This document shows positions 22,936 to 34,969 of a DNA stretch of 64,000 nt, in pieces. The notes under the pieces were generated by a model that was not told where the DNA came from, did not search any database, and saw nothing but the letters and a program-made list of their open reading frames with translations. The stretch lies in contig OZ022597.1 in the NCBI GenBank assembly GCA_963669155.1, forward strand, positions 7,566,240 to 7,630,239. The letters are read 5' to 3'. The translations under genes and the position numbers were made by a program. The stretch is from Arbacia lixula. Taxonomy: Eukaryota; Echinodermata; Echinoidea; Arbacioida; Arbaciidae. Within the stretch, counting starts at the first letter, position 1, and the number at the start of each line of letters is the position of its first letter.

Positions 22936-23376
22936 TATCTATATTTTTCTCAGCGCTGATAAGCCCCTCCTCCAAAATATCTTCCAACTCACGATTCCAC
23001 TTGTGACATCATCAAAGTTTGAAATTAGCAGGATAATAGAAAGAATTAAGAACTAAACATTGCATTGACTATCTGCAAGTGCTTATAATAGCATCGCATG
23101 TTTTATACAATGCAAATGTATCATTTTTTCCTTGGCATAGTGAGCACATTTCTCATATAAGGAAACGATTATTCCCAAATGAAAGGTTGTATTGTCTGAA
23201 GACATGTGATGCTTTTATAAGCACTTGTAGGTAGTCATTGCAAAGTTTAGTTTGTGCATATATTCTGTCTATTATCCTGCTTATTTCTACCTTTGATGAT
23301 GTCACAAGGGAAATCGTGAGTTGGAGGATATTTTGGAGGCGGGGCTTATCAGTGCTGAGAAAAAAAATAGATATTC
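22936..23376. mobile_element. Foldback element, ~165-bp inverted arms
   Basis: The left arm (ttctcagcgctgataagccc, ccaactcacgattccacttgtgacatcatc) is mirrored by the right arm (gatgatgtcacaagggaaatcgtgagttgg, gggcttatcagtgctgagaa), with about 110 bp between. No coding capacity. Confidence 0.65.
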
Positions 23377-24098
23377 AATTCAGAACACATTAATGACAAT
23401 TGTGTGTCACACCTGCCAATCCACTGGCAACTGCCATCATAGTTGCATTCATAATGCATGCTTCTTCAGGCAGAAAAGACAATTTGGTTTAGCACGAACG
23501 TGTGATGCGATTTGCACATTTTCCATTATTGTGTTCTGGAGTTTTGGATCGGTGTACTAACATATTCAAATTGTGTGCATACCAGTTGAATAAAGGTTGC
23601 CCCTGACAACCAGAAAGCTTGCCCGAGGTTTACCCGACATAGCAACAACTGATATATGCAAAGTGGATTCCAAGTACTGAAATACAATTGTTAGGTACAG
23701 GTTAATGGAATAACTCGTTACTAGGCCCCGAGGGAAGAAACATCCATAAATTTGACTACATTAGTAAACCGGTCTATTAATCATAATGATAAAAAAACAC
23801 ATGCATACATGTGCAGTAGACATACACACATACTCTCTCTCACACACATGCACACACACACACACACACACTGTCTCTCTATAGCCCTTTCACGATAGCA
23901 TAACTCTCGCCGCACATACACACGTGATTCAGAGCCATCTATGCAAGAGTTTTGCAAACTTGGTTCCCATAGGTAAAACATGACGCGGGTTGCATCCTTG
24001 GGCAAGCAGGTAGCAAAATGATATGCGCCATGCTGTTACCTATTACAACCAAGTTGTCCAAACCCTCTGAATATCTGTTTTTAAGCCTCTTCAGTAAT
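23377..24098. other. Non-coding spacer with CA/CT simple repeats
   Basis: No supportable gene. It holds a CA-rich simple repeat at about 23844-23870 with adjoining CT runs. Short open frames through it are repeat artefacts. Confidence 0.6.
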
Positions 24099-24383
24099 TC
24101 AATTATATTCTGGAATTTGTAGTGGAGAGTCGTTTGGCTTGTAGTTAATAGAATTTGGTATTGTTTCAGAGTTGAAGTATTCATTAGTGTTTTCATTGGA
24201 ATTATTTGCACCTTCCGGGTTAACAACAGGCAAAGAATGTTCTTGCGGATTATTAAATAGTGCATTGAAATTAGTGTCATCTGAAGCAAGAAAAGGGGAT
24301 ACACACATTACCAGTGGTGCATAAAACAGGTAAATATTCATCTTAGAAAGATAACAGCAAAATGTCAACGTAAGTGCACCCAT
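24099..24383 (-). CDS. Small Asn-rich open frame, doubtful
   Basis: 94 codons. A hydrophobic stretch (from Met15, about NIYLFYAPLVMCVSPFLA) is followed by a polar tail rich in Asn, Pro, Glu and Ser, a composition unlike the AT-rich artefact frames around it. A secreted peptide starting at Met15 (24341) is possible. Alternatively, the sequence ttttcttgcttcag just before the polar part looks like a 3' splice site, so this could be the last exon of an unseen or decayed gene. I do not recognise any family. It lies in spacer between a receptor-less module and GPCR D. Confidence 0.25.
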   Translation of the reverse strand: MGALTLTFCCYLSKMNIYLFYAPLVMCVSPFLASDDTNFNALFNNPQEHSLPVVNPEGANNSNENTNEYFNSETIPNSINYKPNDSPLQIPEYN

Positions 24384-27300
24384 TTATTTAGATAGGAATA
24401 CATCTGCTTCAGAATTGACAAACTTGGACCTAAACATTGTGTTTTGAGAAAAAATAAAATTGAATGTTGAATCTTGAATAATCACAATTTCGTTTAATAA
24501 TGATTTTTTACAGGTGCGTCCACCGTGACATCAATATTTGCACCTTATGCATACACAGAGCACATCTCCATGGGAGCACGGATATTTTTAGTACATGCGT
24601 GATGGGTTACATCTTGGAAAGTCATGTTTTACCATTTTGCCAGTTGTATTCCTATAAACAAACGCTTATGTCTGATTTAGCTAAAAATGATCCAAATACA
24701 TCGCATTCACGCTCGACTCCGGACCAGCCATTTTCCCGCCGTGTCTTCATCTCAAGATAGAGCACATCATCTCATTAATGTGAGAGAGGCACCTACAAGA
24801 CCCATGTGTTCTTCTTGCATTTGTTTCAACTCCATAAGGGGCATATTTCACGCTTGCGAGGGGCACTCGTGTTTTCTGAAGGGGCCGTGTTTTCGAGAAA
24901 CCGTGTAAACTCTCCCATGCCTTACATTTACATTTCATGACAGCAGTGATATCAAGCAGTTAATTTATTTGAAAAGAATTATAAGTGAATAAACTTAAAT
25001 GTCATATGCTTTTGTACGTTTAAGAACCGTTACTTTAAAGGCAGATCTGTTTATATGCAGGATCAGAAACACAACACGTGGGAGAATGTTCGTTTATTTC
25101 ATCAAGTTTCATAGGTTTTATAATCCACTAAGTTCGAGTTCGATTTCGAGTAAATTTTAAGTAAAATTTGAAATACAAAATCTACAAAGCACAGTAAATA
25201 ATATAAGTTGCAAGGTTACAATGGAAAATATGAAAACACACCTACGTGAACAAAAACACATACTTATCATACATTTAGACGTCGTGTTAATATTTGGTAT
25301 GATGAAATTACACCCATACTTTATTGAAAGAAGGTTTTGTGTGAGCTCAAGTTTAAACTAATCTAGGTTCGTGTGATTTGTTAGAAATTTTAATGCAAAG
25401 GGATTGCTACATGCCAGAAGGCCGCGCTAAATTCCTACTGGCCTATCCATTTTATTCTCTATGCCGCATTTTTTCATTTCATTTATTTACATCCATAACA
25501 ATATAAGTATACATTTAAAGAGACATTACATTACACATGATGACATCAAATATAGCATACAATATATATATAGTAAATAGTGGTAGTTAAATACGAGCTG
25601 TGATTGGCTAGATTGGTACCACGTGACCTCCTTTCAAAAAGTTATAGTGTACATATCTACAATATAACTTTCAATTTTTGGAGGGTAAACCCCGTGTTAA
25701 ATGAATGGGGAGAATTACACTGCGTACTTGTAAGGTGCATTGCGTATTTACACCGCGCGCGCGTTAATTGGTCATTGTATTCGCGTTGCAAAAGGCGCGG
25801 AAACAAAAAGCATTGTGACGCCATGTTAGACACTGCTCTTTTCAAATAAAATCCGTGACTTGGCTATGGTAAAAATCATGAAGGGGGATTTAGATCAAGG
25901 GATCTATTAACTATAATGAATAGTGAACGCTCTATCATACAATATTACTGGACTATATGAACTCCAAATATAAAATCATCCCTCGTGCAGGTCTTTTTCG
26001 CCTTGGTCTTCGGCCTTGGTGAAATAAACCTGCACTCTGGATAATTTTATATTTGTAGTACATATGATCCAGTATATTGTACAATAGATTGTACACTATT
26101 TATATAACATATATATATTTATCTTTTTATTTAAATATACATATATTCAAATACAGTACAATCCAATATGAATTTATATAATATATACATATATAGTTCT
26201 CTCTAAAAGCACTTTGATAGGCAAATAGAACACAAATTCAGTGGATGTGGGTGATTGGCTAAGGCCTCATGAGACATGTTAAAGCTAATCCCCCTTTTTT
26301 CTTCATTTTTAACATGTTCAAAAACAATAAAAAAAAAAAAAAGGAAAGGACATCCCATGATGCATCGCCAAGCAACATTTCGACTATTGTTTGAAGTCAT
26401 GTCTGCTTCCGGCCTGTTGTATTAGTGTACGAGACCGGAAACGGATATGACTACGAAAACAAATCCAGATGTCACCTCGTGGTGCATTTTGTGATGACTT
26501 GGGTATGGAAAACGAAATCATGTATGGCCAAGACCGTTGCCATGTCAGAATTTATTGAATTTGTAATAAACTAGGCATTTTGTGGAAATTTGGTCTTGAT
26601 TGATTAATGTGTAGATTTCAAAAGCTCCCAATCATGCTCATGATTTTTCAAAGACTTATCATTTAAACTTTCGACAGGATTTGTCAGGAAACACAATAAA
26701 CACAATAAACAACTACATCGGGGAAATATCGCTTGTCAAGCACGTACAATCAATGAGTTTCAAAATAGGACCCTTTCCTAAGTCATCTTCATCACGATCA
26801 ACGTTTTTTAAGCAGGGATAGGTCTTGATAACTGTTTTGTAATTTAATTTTACTTTTTTCAATCTGTTCACACATTCACACATATATCACATATTTTGTA
26901 GTAAGATTACCAATGTGCATATTAATTGTAAAATCTCTCTGATTTTGATGCGCGACGACCAACATAGAATGTTTATGACGAGCATTCTTTTTTATGCATC
27001 CAGATGATCCAGTACGAAGTCAGGGGGAATAAATAATACATTTATCTGTCTTTTTGCTGCTCTGTGCAAGAATTGTTTAGACTTGAGACTGTAGGTACTT
27101 TGTTTTGTAGTACAAAATATTTTTTATTTCCAAAAATGATCTTGAAAAGTAATTTTATGACAAAACAACTGCCTAGATTGATTCCAACCGTAAGCGAAAT
27201 TGTTTTGCTACATAAATTACGAGTTCAACATCTTATACTGTTACAAAATCAGTTTTTGAAAAATATCCGTTGTTACGTAATTTGCTTTGTCACTAAATTA

Positions 27301-27486
27301 TGAAAACAAATCTGAATCGTTGGACACAGGTTAATACAGTAGACCGAGCTTAAAGCTGGCCCTAAGCCTAAATCAACCCCATTTTTGATATTTTGAAAGC
27401 GGGTCCTAATTCTATTTTGGTTTCTGGTAGCAGAGTTTCATTAAATTCAGATTTAAGACGAGTCTAATATTTCAAAGTGAAACACA
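24384..27486. other. Fragmented flank modules and 3' flank of GPCR D
   Basis: 24.48-24.68 kb is a piece of the receptor 5'-flank module. 25.1-26.7 kb is the distal 3' flank (agtttaaactaatctaggttcgtgtgattt, the Tc-rich block before aatgcagtgg-type sequence, gaccggaaacggatatgactacg). 26.75-27.5 kb is the proximal flank. The MITE found in A-C is absent at the equivalent point near 27505. No gene seen. Confidence 0.6.
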
Positions 27487-27619
27487 TTTATTGCATTATG
27501 GTAAATCAATAATTCATCAACTCATAATCGAAAATACAGCGAGATTTTCATAATCTTGGACATGTCAATACAGTGTGACGAAATCCTCCAAACCATTTTG
27601 TTTTGTTCACAGTGAAATT

Positions 27620-28954
27620 TTACTTCTCCCGAAACCCTCTACAAAGAATTCGTCGAAGTGTCTTGCGGAGAAGTGGCTGGGCCAATGGATACGCCAAGGG
27701 GTTGAGGAGGCTATTGATATATGTTATCCAGCGGGCGCCGTTTGCAAGTTCTTCAATGAGTATGTTGAAGTATCCGAGAACAAGGGACAAGCAATTGGGA
27801 GTCCATGTCAAGAAAAATGCTACAACGATGAACGTTAGGGTTCGTATGGCTTTGTTTCTGTTGGTTAGGAATACCTTCCGTGGCCTTGGGTTTCGATAGG
27901 CCTGCCTGTTGTCTTTGGATAGATCAGCTACTCGTAACTCACCCAATGGTGACGGATTCTGGACCTGCGTTCGCAGCCCCGTAGGATGTCGGCCTGCATT
28001 CTGGACACCGTCGGATTCCTCATACTCGCATGAATCTTTAAAGTCAGGTTCAATTTCTAGCGCCGTGCTGACAGCATAAGCAGTTGTAAGCCCTACAGAA
28101 CAAATCGCCGATAGTGTACGGACGCTTCCGCCGGGTACATCTTTATTTCCGGTTTCTTCCGGTTTGGTGTCCATGTTCAGTTGGTGGCCGTTTCTCACTG
28201 GAGCACTTGCTTTGTTGGTGCAATTTAATGATTGCCCTGGTCCTTCGATTGACATGCCATCTCTTTGATAAAGTTGCCCATCAGTGTTTACAAACTTTAT
28301 TGCCACGTGCTTCTTTCTTGTTTTCTGAATTTGACGCCAGATCTTCGCGTAAAGGATCGAAATCGAGAGAAAGGGGAAAATCAGCCGGAAACAGATGACT
28401 GCAATATTGGCCGGGAGATTGGTGACTACGTTTGGCAGGGTGAAACCGAGCGGCGTGCTGTCGGTGGGGTCGACGATGTCCCAGATAGTGAGGATTGGAA
28501 ACCAGAAACTGAAGGACACGACCCAGGTGCAGAGGTTGATGACAAGTGCCTTCCTGTGGGACTTCCACCGGTGGTGTCGAAGCGGAGAGTACACGGCGAA
28601 GTAGCGGTCGAGACAGATGGCGACCACAGTCAGAACGGACACGCTGAGGAATGTGCTCTGCAACCCTTGAAAAAAGCATCCTGCGAGCTCTCCAAAGTGC
28701 CACGCCCCGTTCAGTTGGATCGCGCTTCGAAGCGGCATAAACACCAGCCCCATAAATAGATCCGAGATGCTTATATTGATGATGTATTGGTTCGAGTAAG
28801 TCCGGAGACGTTTTTCTTTCAGGAATGCCAGCAGGGTAAGGGAATTCATAAAGACAGTCAGAAAAGAGAGGAAAACTAAAATGCTGAAGATTACAAGTTC
28901 TTTCCACCCATTGTAGTCCAATATGGGTGGAGTATCCGAGACGTTCGTGGACAT
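27620..28954 (-). CDS. Rhodopsin-class GPCR, cluster copy D
   Basis: Intact 444-aa intronless receptor, clearly diverged from A-C but the same length. Start MSTNVSD (NVS sequon kept). SDLF in TM2, Cys93 before TM3, DRY, W4.50, P5.50, TWTP and NPLAY are all present. It differs in the extracellular ends: MPLRSAIQ rather than MPLRCVIQ, and in TM6-TM7 NCLSLVLGYFNILIEELANGARWITY. The loop patch EIEPDFKD to LRTQVQN is shared with C. There is no Cys in extracellular loop 2. The open frame extends 24 codons upstream with an unrelated-looking sequence. Poly(A) candidate AATAAA on the minus strand at 27487-27492. The changed extracellular residues suggest a different ligand preference from A-C. Confidence 0.93.
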   Translation of the reverse strand: MSTNVSDTPPILDYNGWKELVIFSILVFLSFLTVFMNSLTLLAFLKEKRLRTYSNQYIINISISDLFMGLVFMPLRSAIQLNGAWHFGELAGCFFQGLQSTFLSVSVLTVVAICLDRYFAVYSPLRHHRWKSHRKALVINLCTWVVSFSFWFPILTIWDIVDPTDSTPLGFTLPNVVTNLPANIAVICFRLIFPFLSISILYAKIWRQIQKTRKKHVAIKFVNTDGQLYQRDGMSIEGPGQSLNCTNKASAPVRNGHQLNMDTKPEETGNKDVPGGSVRTLSAICSVGLTTAYAVSTALEIEPDFKDSCEYEESDGVQNAGRHPTGLRTQVQNPSPLGELRVADLSKDNRQAYRNPRPRKVFLTNRNKAIRTLTFIVVAFFLTWTPNCLSLVLGYFNILIEELANGARWITYINSLLNPLAYPLAQPLLRKTLRRILCRGFREK

Positions 28955-29226
28955 ATTCCCGGTGTATAAACTACAGGTTATTTCCACCGGTCGAAAACGC
29001 GCTGTCAGCCGTTCGATTGATTCCACTCTATACTGGGCCAGTCAACACACAAATCACCATAAGCCTACCGCGTTGGACGGATTTAGAGTAGAAATGTACA
29101 CATCGATACCCTGCAGAATTTGGTCAGAGAATGAAGCAACTGACGCCAGGGCTATTCTTGTGGCGAGTGAAATTGGAAATCACTTGTCAAACAGATCATT
29201 CTGATAACATTGAGTGATGAGGCCCC

Positions 29227-29233
29227 TTATATA
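29227..29233 (-). promoter_or_regulatory. TATA-like box of GPCR D
   Basis: Minus strand TATATAA, ~275 bp upstream of the start, in the conserved context ttcagctatataagggg. Confidence 0.5.
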
Positions 29234-29403
29234 GCTGAATCTAACTTGAAAGACGAGGATAAAAAGGAGTTGGAGTCGGTTTGGTGAAGGAAAATGATTT
29301 CATATTGGTGGTTTGTCATGTCATCACTTCGTATCAGAGACACATTGATGTGACGTGAACAATAAAAAGAAAACCAACCAATCAGGGAGCTTGCATCATT
29401 TCA

Positions 29404-29612
29404 CTTCATGAAGGAAGGCATTTTTTTCCATTTTGATATATCTTGTGCCGTTCGTTTCCATGTCACACTACCATCTTCTCTAATATCGTCAATCCACCTC
29501 GTACTTTTCCTGCCTCTCCTTCTGGTGTTAGCTCTGGGGGATCCAGACAGTAAATTTATGTCTCCATCAAACATCTTTCCTCCTGACCAGATGCTTATAA
29601 AAGCCTGCAAAT
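29404..29612 (-). mobile_element. Fragment of a non-LTR retrotransposon reverse transcriptase
   Basis: The minus-strand frame reads RRRGRKSTRWIDDIRED, then TWKRTAQDISKWKK. This matches the pattern at the C-terminal end of many LINE-type reverse transcriptases (a Gly-Arg-rich run, TRWxDD, then W-RTAQDR-W). Only about 65 codons remain. It interrupts the 5' flank of GPCR D, where C and E lack it, so it is a local 5'-truncated insertion. Confidence 0.5.
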
Positions 29613-29639
29613 GAAAAGAGTGACAACTTAACAATACAT

Positions 29640-31284
29640 ATATCCTGTATAGCGTCTTTCTCACGGCGCTTTCGTGACACGATATTTCACATGAATGGAG
29701 AAGTACGGCAAAGCAGAACATAATCACAATGTCCTTCAATAATGATTTGTATAGGTACGTGCAGCGTGACAATGGTGACATCAAGGTTTACACCTCATGC
29801 CTACACAGGGCACTGCTTTATGAGAGCGTGAATAGTTTTAGTACATGCGTGATGGCTTTACATCATGGAAAGTCATGTTTCACCATTTTGCCAGTTGTAT
29901 TCCTATACGCTTTTGTCTGATTTAGCTAAAATTATCCAAATACATTCCATCGTACAACCTTCACAAACGAAGGAAGAGCAATAACAAGGATTTGCTGGGA
30001 AATGTGACAGGCTGCGCCAACAATGTTGAGGGAATTTCTCTACTTTGTTTTTTCACTGTTATGAGAATTCGTGTAGAGATGATGTAGCCTGCCCCGGCTT
30101 CGTTTTTGTGAAGTTTCCTTTTCATATTGTACTTTCTCACCTTTTGTGGTATTAAATGCATTTGTTGTTGTTGTAAGAGTGACTTTCATAAATGTGTTGT
30201 TTACTGTTAAATAAAAACATGAATTAAAATAAACCGGTCAGAATCTTTGATAAATCAAGAAGAAGGAATGGCGATTAAACGAAATATATAGAGTATTGAT
30301 TTATAAAACAGAAACAATGAAGGGCATTGAATGTCAAAAGTAATAGTATACGTGTCATGTTCATTGTTTAGATTTTGAGATAGTGAAACGGAACAACATT
30401 TTTAGCATTTTGTGGGAGACTGTCAGCTTTTAGACTAGTGTCTACAAGCCGTATATTGTGAGAAAAGTTTGTATTTTATCAAACCTGTCTAAGTACCTGA
30501 TATTTTTTCGCAACAAATTGTGAAATTGTGAAATTGTGAAATTGTGGGATTTATTTTGTTTTTAGTGCATGTAGCTTTTTGTCACCAGAACATTACGAAT
30601 TCAAAACACTTCCTGCCTTATAGGTATCTATATTAACCTTTCTCAAATAAATGTATAATTTCGACAAACGTGAACAAGCATTCAACGACTATCCGACAAC
30701 AGCTCTCTATCAAAATAAGCCGTTTGTTCAGAGAGGACAATTGTGACAGTGATTCATTATGTGACGCATAGCTTGATGACAGTTGAGCGATAGACTTCCA
30801 GTTATATCATTATAGTTATTGAAGCGAAGGCAAGTGCGGAGCAAAGAAGGAAAAATGAACGAGCAGTAAACGCAAACAGAAGTGAAATTTGAGGTTTGAA
30901 TGGGAGACGAAAAAGGGAAAGTTGGCGATAATGACATACTAAAAAAAAACACTTTCGCCCAGACTTTCCTCTGTCAAATTTCAAATTATTTTTACGAGAA
31001 ATCGGCGCTCATTGCGAGGCGCCGGCAGATTTCATGAAAAGTAAACACTATTATTATCAAATATAAGAAAGAGGAAAATGGTCGACAACCAAGACCAAAA
31101 CTAACGCGATGACATACTTTTTCAATAATCATCAAATCTGTTTGACATCATGTCCATTTGCTCGTCCTGTTTATGACAATTTTAACAAAATTATAGTTAG
31201 CCACGTTAGGCACTTACTTTTTTATCCATCGTTGCTACGTAGGCTTCCCCTTGAGGTACAAACGCACGGACGTATGGCAAGCCA
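29640..31284. other. 5' flank of GPCR D, non-coding
   Basis: 29.64-30.80 kb is the flank module shared with 17.1-18.4 and 37.0-38.5 kb. A short tandem repeat of 9-10 bp (gtgaaatt) lies at about 30518-30546. Beyond 30.8 kb the sequence is not obviously repeated in the window. No gene seen. Confidence 0.6.
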
Positions 31285-31720
31285 TTTTAACATTTATTCC
31301 TATTTCTTGATATCACGAATTCATTTCTTGCTATCACGAAACCGAATTCTTGATATTAAAAAATACATTTCCTGATATCATGAAATAAATTCTTTCTCTT
31401 GATTTCGAACGCAAGACTAGTGCAAAAAATATTTGGATGTAAAGCACAAAAGTATTGCACAAATGTTCAACTTATTTCCAGGTCAAAAATTGTGCAGAAT
31501 TGAAATTCATAGGTGATTTTCAGCGCACTAGTAAAGCAGAATTTGTTTTCTGATTTCGAACGAAAAACTTATGCACGATTAGGCTGTTTAGGTGTTTATT
31601 TCTTGATATCGGGAATAACCATTTCTTAACTACACAGAACCGTTTCTTGACATTAAGAAATCGAATTCTTAATATCAAGAAATGAATTCTTCATATCAAG
31701 AAAAAGGAATAAATGTAAAA
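31285..31720. mobile_element. Small inverted-repeat element with GATATCAAGAA repeats
   Basis: The ends are inverted: left ttttaacatttattccta and right aggaataaatgtaaaa. Inside both ends lie several copies of the half-palindromic motif ttcttgatatc / gatatcaagaa, and the interior carries the inverted motif tgatttcgaac twice. No coding capacity. The exact target site is uncertain. Confidence 0.5.
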
Positions 31721-32960
31721 ACGTCTTGTCATATTATGGTGTTTCGATTTAGAACTTAAAAGTTAAGCAGAAATACACTGGATCCGATTTCGAACTCTTT
31801 CCAGCTCAACATTTCAGCTCAACTTCACCCCCAGCGTTTATATCATCCATCCGTCACCACGCTCGTTAATGGAGGGACACAGAAAGAAGGCGAGGCCATA
31901 GAGGAGGGAGAGAAATATTAAGAGTGTAGAGCGCGAGGAGGGTGTAAAGAGAAAGAGAGAGGGGGAGAGAGAGGGGGGGATTATGTTCCAGGTGTGCTTG
32001 AAAACGATTCAATGGAGAATGCAATTTCCAAATAAAATGCATGTGCTTGATAAAATCGAAAGTCTTCAATATTTTATTTCAATATATTAGTCAGATCTTT
32101 TTTCTTTCTTCTTGTTTGGTCAATTCTTTTTGTAGGGCTTTAGATTGATGACAGTGCCCTATACATCATTTTTTTTCGAATGATGAGTGAGGCTACCGCT
32201 TCAATAAAACTCATGTCGGCCTACTAATTGTAGCTTTGGGTCTTAATCATTGCAATCACTGCAAAAATATTGGACTCGCTGGTTTGGAGTCTATGGAACT
32301 GGTGTGGCATTGGGGTAGGACTCAACTAGGTTGGTGACAGATGGATGATTTAAACAATTGGGAGGACGATGGCTATTCGTCACCGCAGCGCCCACCATGT
32401 GTGGAGGTGAATTGATTCTGCACAACTTTTAAGCTGGAAAAAAGTTGAACGAATTACGAACTAAAACAACAACACAAGCTTAATTACAACATCGTTGTGC
32501 GATGCCAACAGAATCCCCCGACCCATCATGGACATATTGTTTAGTGGTTATTTCAGGTATATTAATTTTGTCTCTCCTATAATGAAACTCCGCCTGCATC
32601 ATTACTATACACGAGGCTTACATATCATATCGATATCATGTGATCAGTACCAAAAAAAAATCCTATATGACATAATGATTACTGCCACATTGAAATTCAA
32701 TAACAATCTACTTCAGCATTTCGCTTCATGATACTCATTCATTCATTTAGGTACTTCATTGATAAAAACAATACCATCTAACAAAACTGACATGGATACT
32801 GGCCTTTTTCCGAAAAACAAGGTAAGCACCTTGAAAAATGATTGCAATGATTTAGACTCAAAATTACAATTAGTAGGCCTTCATGAGTTCTATTGAAAAA
32901 CAAGTCTCACTCATCATCAAAGAAAAACATAGTTAATAATATAATGAATATATAATGAAT
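31721..32960. other. Unique spacer with a purine-rich tract
   Basis: No gene supported. A GA-rich stretch lies at about 31865-31980. The rest is ordinary AT-rich sequence with no repeat that I could match elsewhere in the window. Confidence 0.55.
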
Positions 32961-34900
32961 AAATATATATGTATATAGTAAAGGTTGCAAGGTTATAATC
33001 GAAAATATGAAAACACACCTACGTGAACAAAAACACATACAGTGTACTTATCATACACATACACGTCACTGTAATATATGGTACGATGAAATTACCTTGA
33101 ATGACACCCATACTTTATTTATAGAAGGTTTTAAAGGCGTCGGAAAATTAGGTGCATACGAACGATTGATAGCATATGTCAGCAACTCAAACACGTGAGC
33201 TCAAATTTAAACCAAGTTTAAACTAATCTAGGTTCGTGTGATTGATAGATTTGTTTCAGGCAAATGAAGATCTTAATTCCAGAAGGCCGCGCGCTAAATC
33301 CCTACTCGCCTATCCGTTTCATTCTCCGTTCCGCATTATTTCATCTCATTTCTTCACATCCATAACAATATAGATATAGCCTACATTTAGAGAGACATAA
33401 CATTTCACATGCTAACATCACTGAAATATAACATACAATATATTTTTTGTACAATACATATATTCAAGTACAGTATAATATTCGACTAACTAAAAGTAAT
33501 TTGATAGGCAAATAGAATACAAATGCAGAGGATGTGGGTGATTAGCAAAGGCCATGAGACATGTTAAGGCTAATCACCATTTTTTCTTCATTTTTAAAAG
33601 CAATTAAAAAAAGGAAAGGACATCCCATGATGCATTGCCCACCAGCAATTTATTTGGGTCATGTCTGCTTCCAGCCTAGTGTATTAGTGTTTGAGACCGG
33701 AAACGGATATGACTACGAAAACAAAACCAGACGTCCCTTCGTGATGTATTTTGAGATGACTTGGGTATGGAGTAATCATGTATGCTCAACACCGTTGCCA
33801 TCTCAGAACTTATTAAATTTGAAATAGACTAAAAATTTTGTAGAAATTTAGTGTTCAGAAAACGTAGATTGTTGTATGTATATTTCAAAATCTCCCAATC
33901 GTGCTCACGACTTTTCGACGATTTATAACTAAAACTTTCGACAGGATTTAGCAAGTTCTGCAAATGAAGCACAATAAACAACTACATCGGGGAAATATCG
34001 CTTATTAAGCACGTACGTCTATATTGTTGATATAAGGTCGAGTTCAATGAATTTCAAACGAGTTTCCTAAGTCATCTGCATCAAGATCAACGTTTTTTAA
34101 GCACGGATAGGCCTTGATGTGTCTTTTGTGAATCCATTTTGCAGATGGAAAATCGCAGCTGTACTCTTTTTCAAATTCTTTACACATATGTCACATGATT
34201 TGTAGTAAAATTACCAATGTGCGTATTAATTCTAAAATCTCTCAGATGTTGATGCACGACGACCAACATAGTTTGTTTATGAAAAGCATTGTGCATCCAG
34301 TAACAAGTCAAAGGAATAAAAAATAGATATTTATTTATTTGGTTTTAGCTGCTCTGTGCAACAAGTGTTTAGACTTTAGACTGTAGGTATTTTGTTTTGT
34401 AGCAAAAAAATATCTTATCACTTATTTCCAAAAGTATCTTGAAAAGTAATTTGTATTGCAAAAACAACTAGATTATTATTTTTTTAATGTAATTTGCATG
34501 ATATAAACAACTGATTAGATTAATTCCAGCCGTAAGCGAAACCGTTTTGCTACATAAATCACGAATTCAACATCTTATCCTGTTACAAAAAACGTTTTCC
34601 AAAAATATCCGTTGTTACGTAATCCGCTTTGTTTGTTAGCTAAATTATGAAAACAACCCTGAATCGTTGGACTCACGTCATTCCCGAAGACTGAGCTTAA
34701 TGCTGGCCCTTAGCCTAAATTAATCCAGGATTTGACATTTTTAAGGCGGGTCCTAATTCTATTTTCGTTTCTGGTGGCAGAGTTTCATCAAACTCCGATT
34801 TAAGACGAGTCTAATATTTCGTAGTTAAACACATCTATTGCATTATGATAGATCAACAATTCATGAACTCATGATCGAAAATACAGCGAGATTTTCATAA
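32961..34900. repeat. 3' flank module of GPCR E
   Basis: Same order of blocks as before D and in the 19.7-20.9 kb module: gaaaacacacctacgtgaac, ttattgatagaaggttttaaaggcg-type sequence, gaccggaaacggatatgactacg, the caactacatcggggaaatatcgcttattaagcacgtacg block, then the proximal flank. The MITE of A-C is absent (attatgatagatcaac at about 34844). Confidence 0.65.
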
Positions 34901-34969
34901 TCTTGCACATTTCGACACAGTGTTAGGAAATCCCCGAAACCATTTTTTTTTTTTGTTCACAGTGAAATT

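Noticed and set aside
30518..30546. Possible short CRISPR-like or satellite array
   Set aside because: Only three or so copies of a 10-bp repeat; a simple microsatellite in a eukaryotic context.
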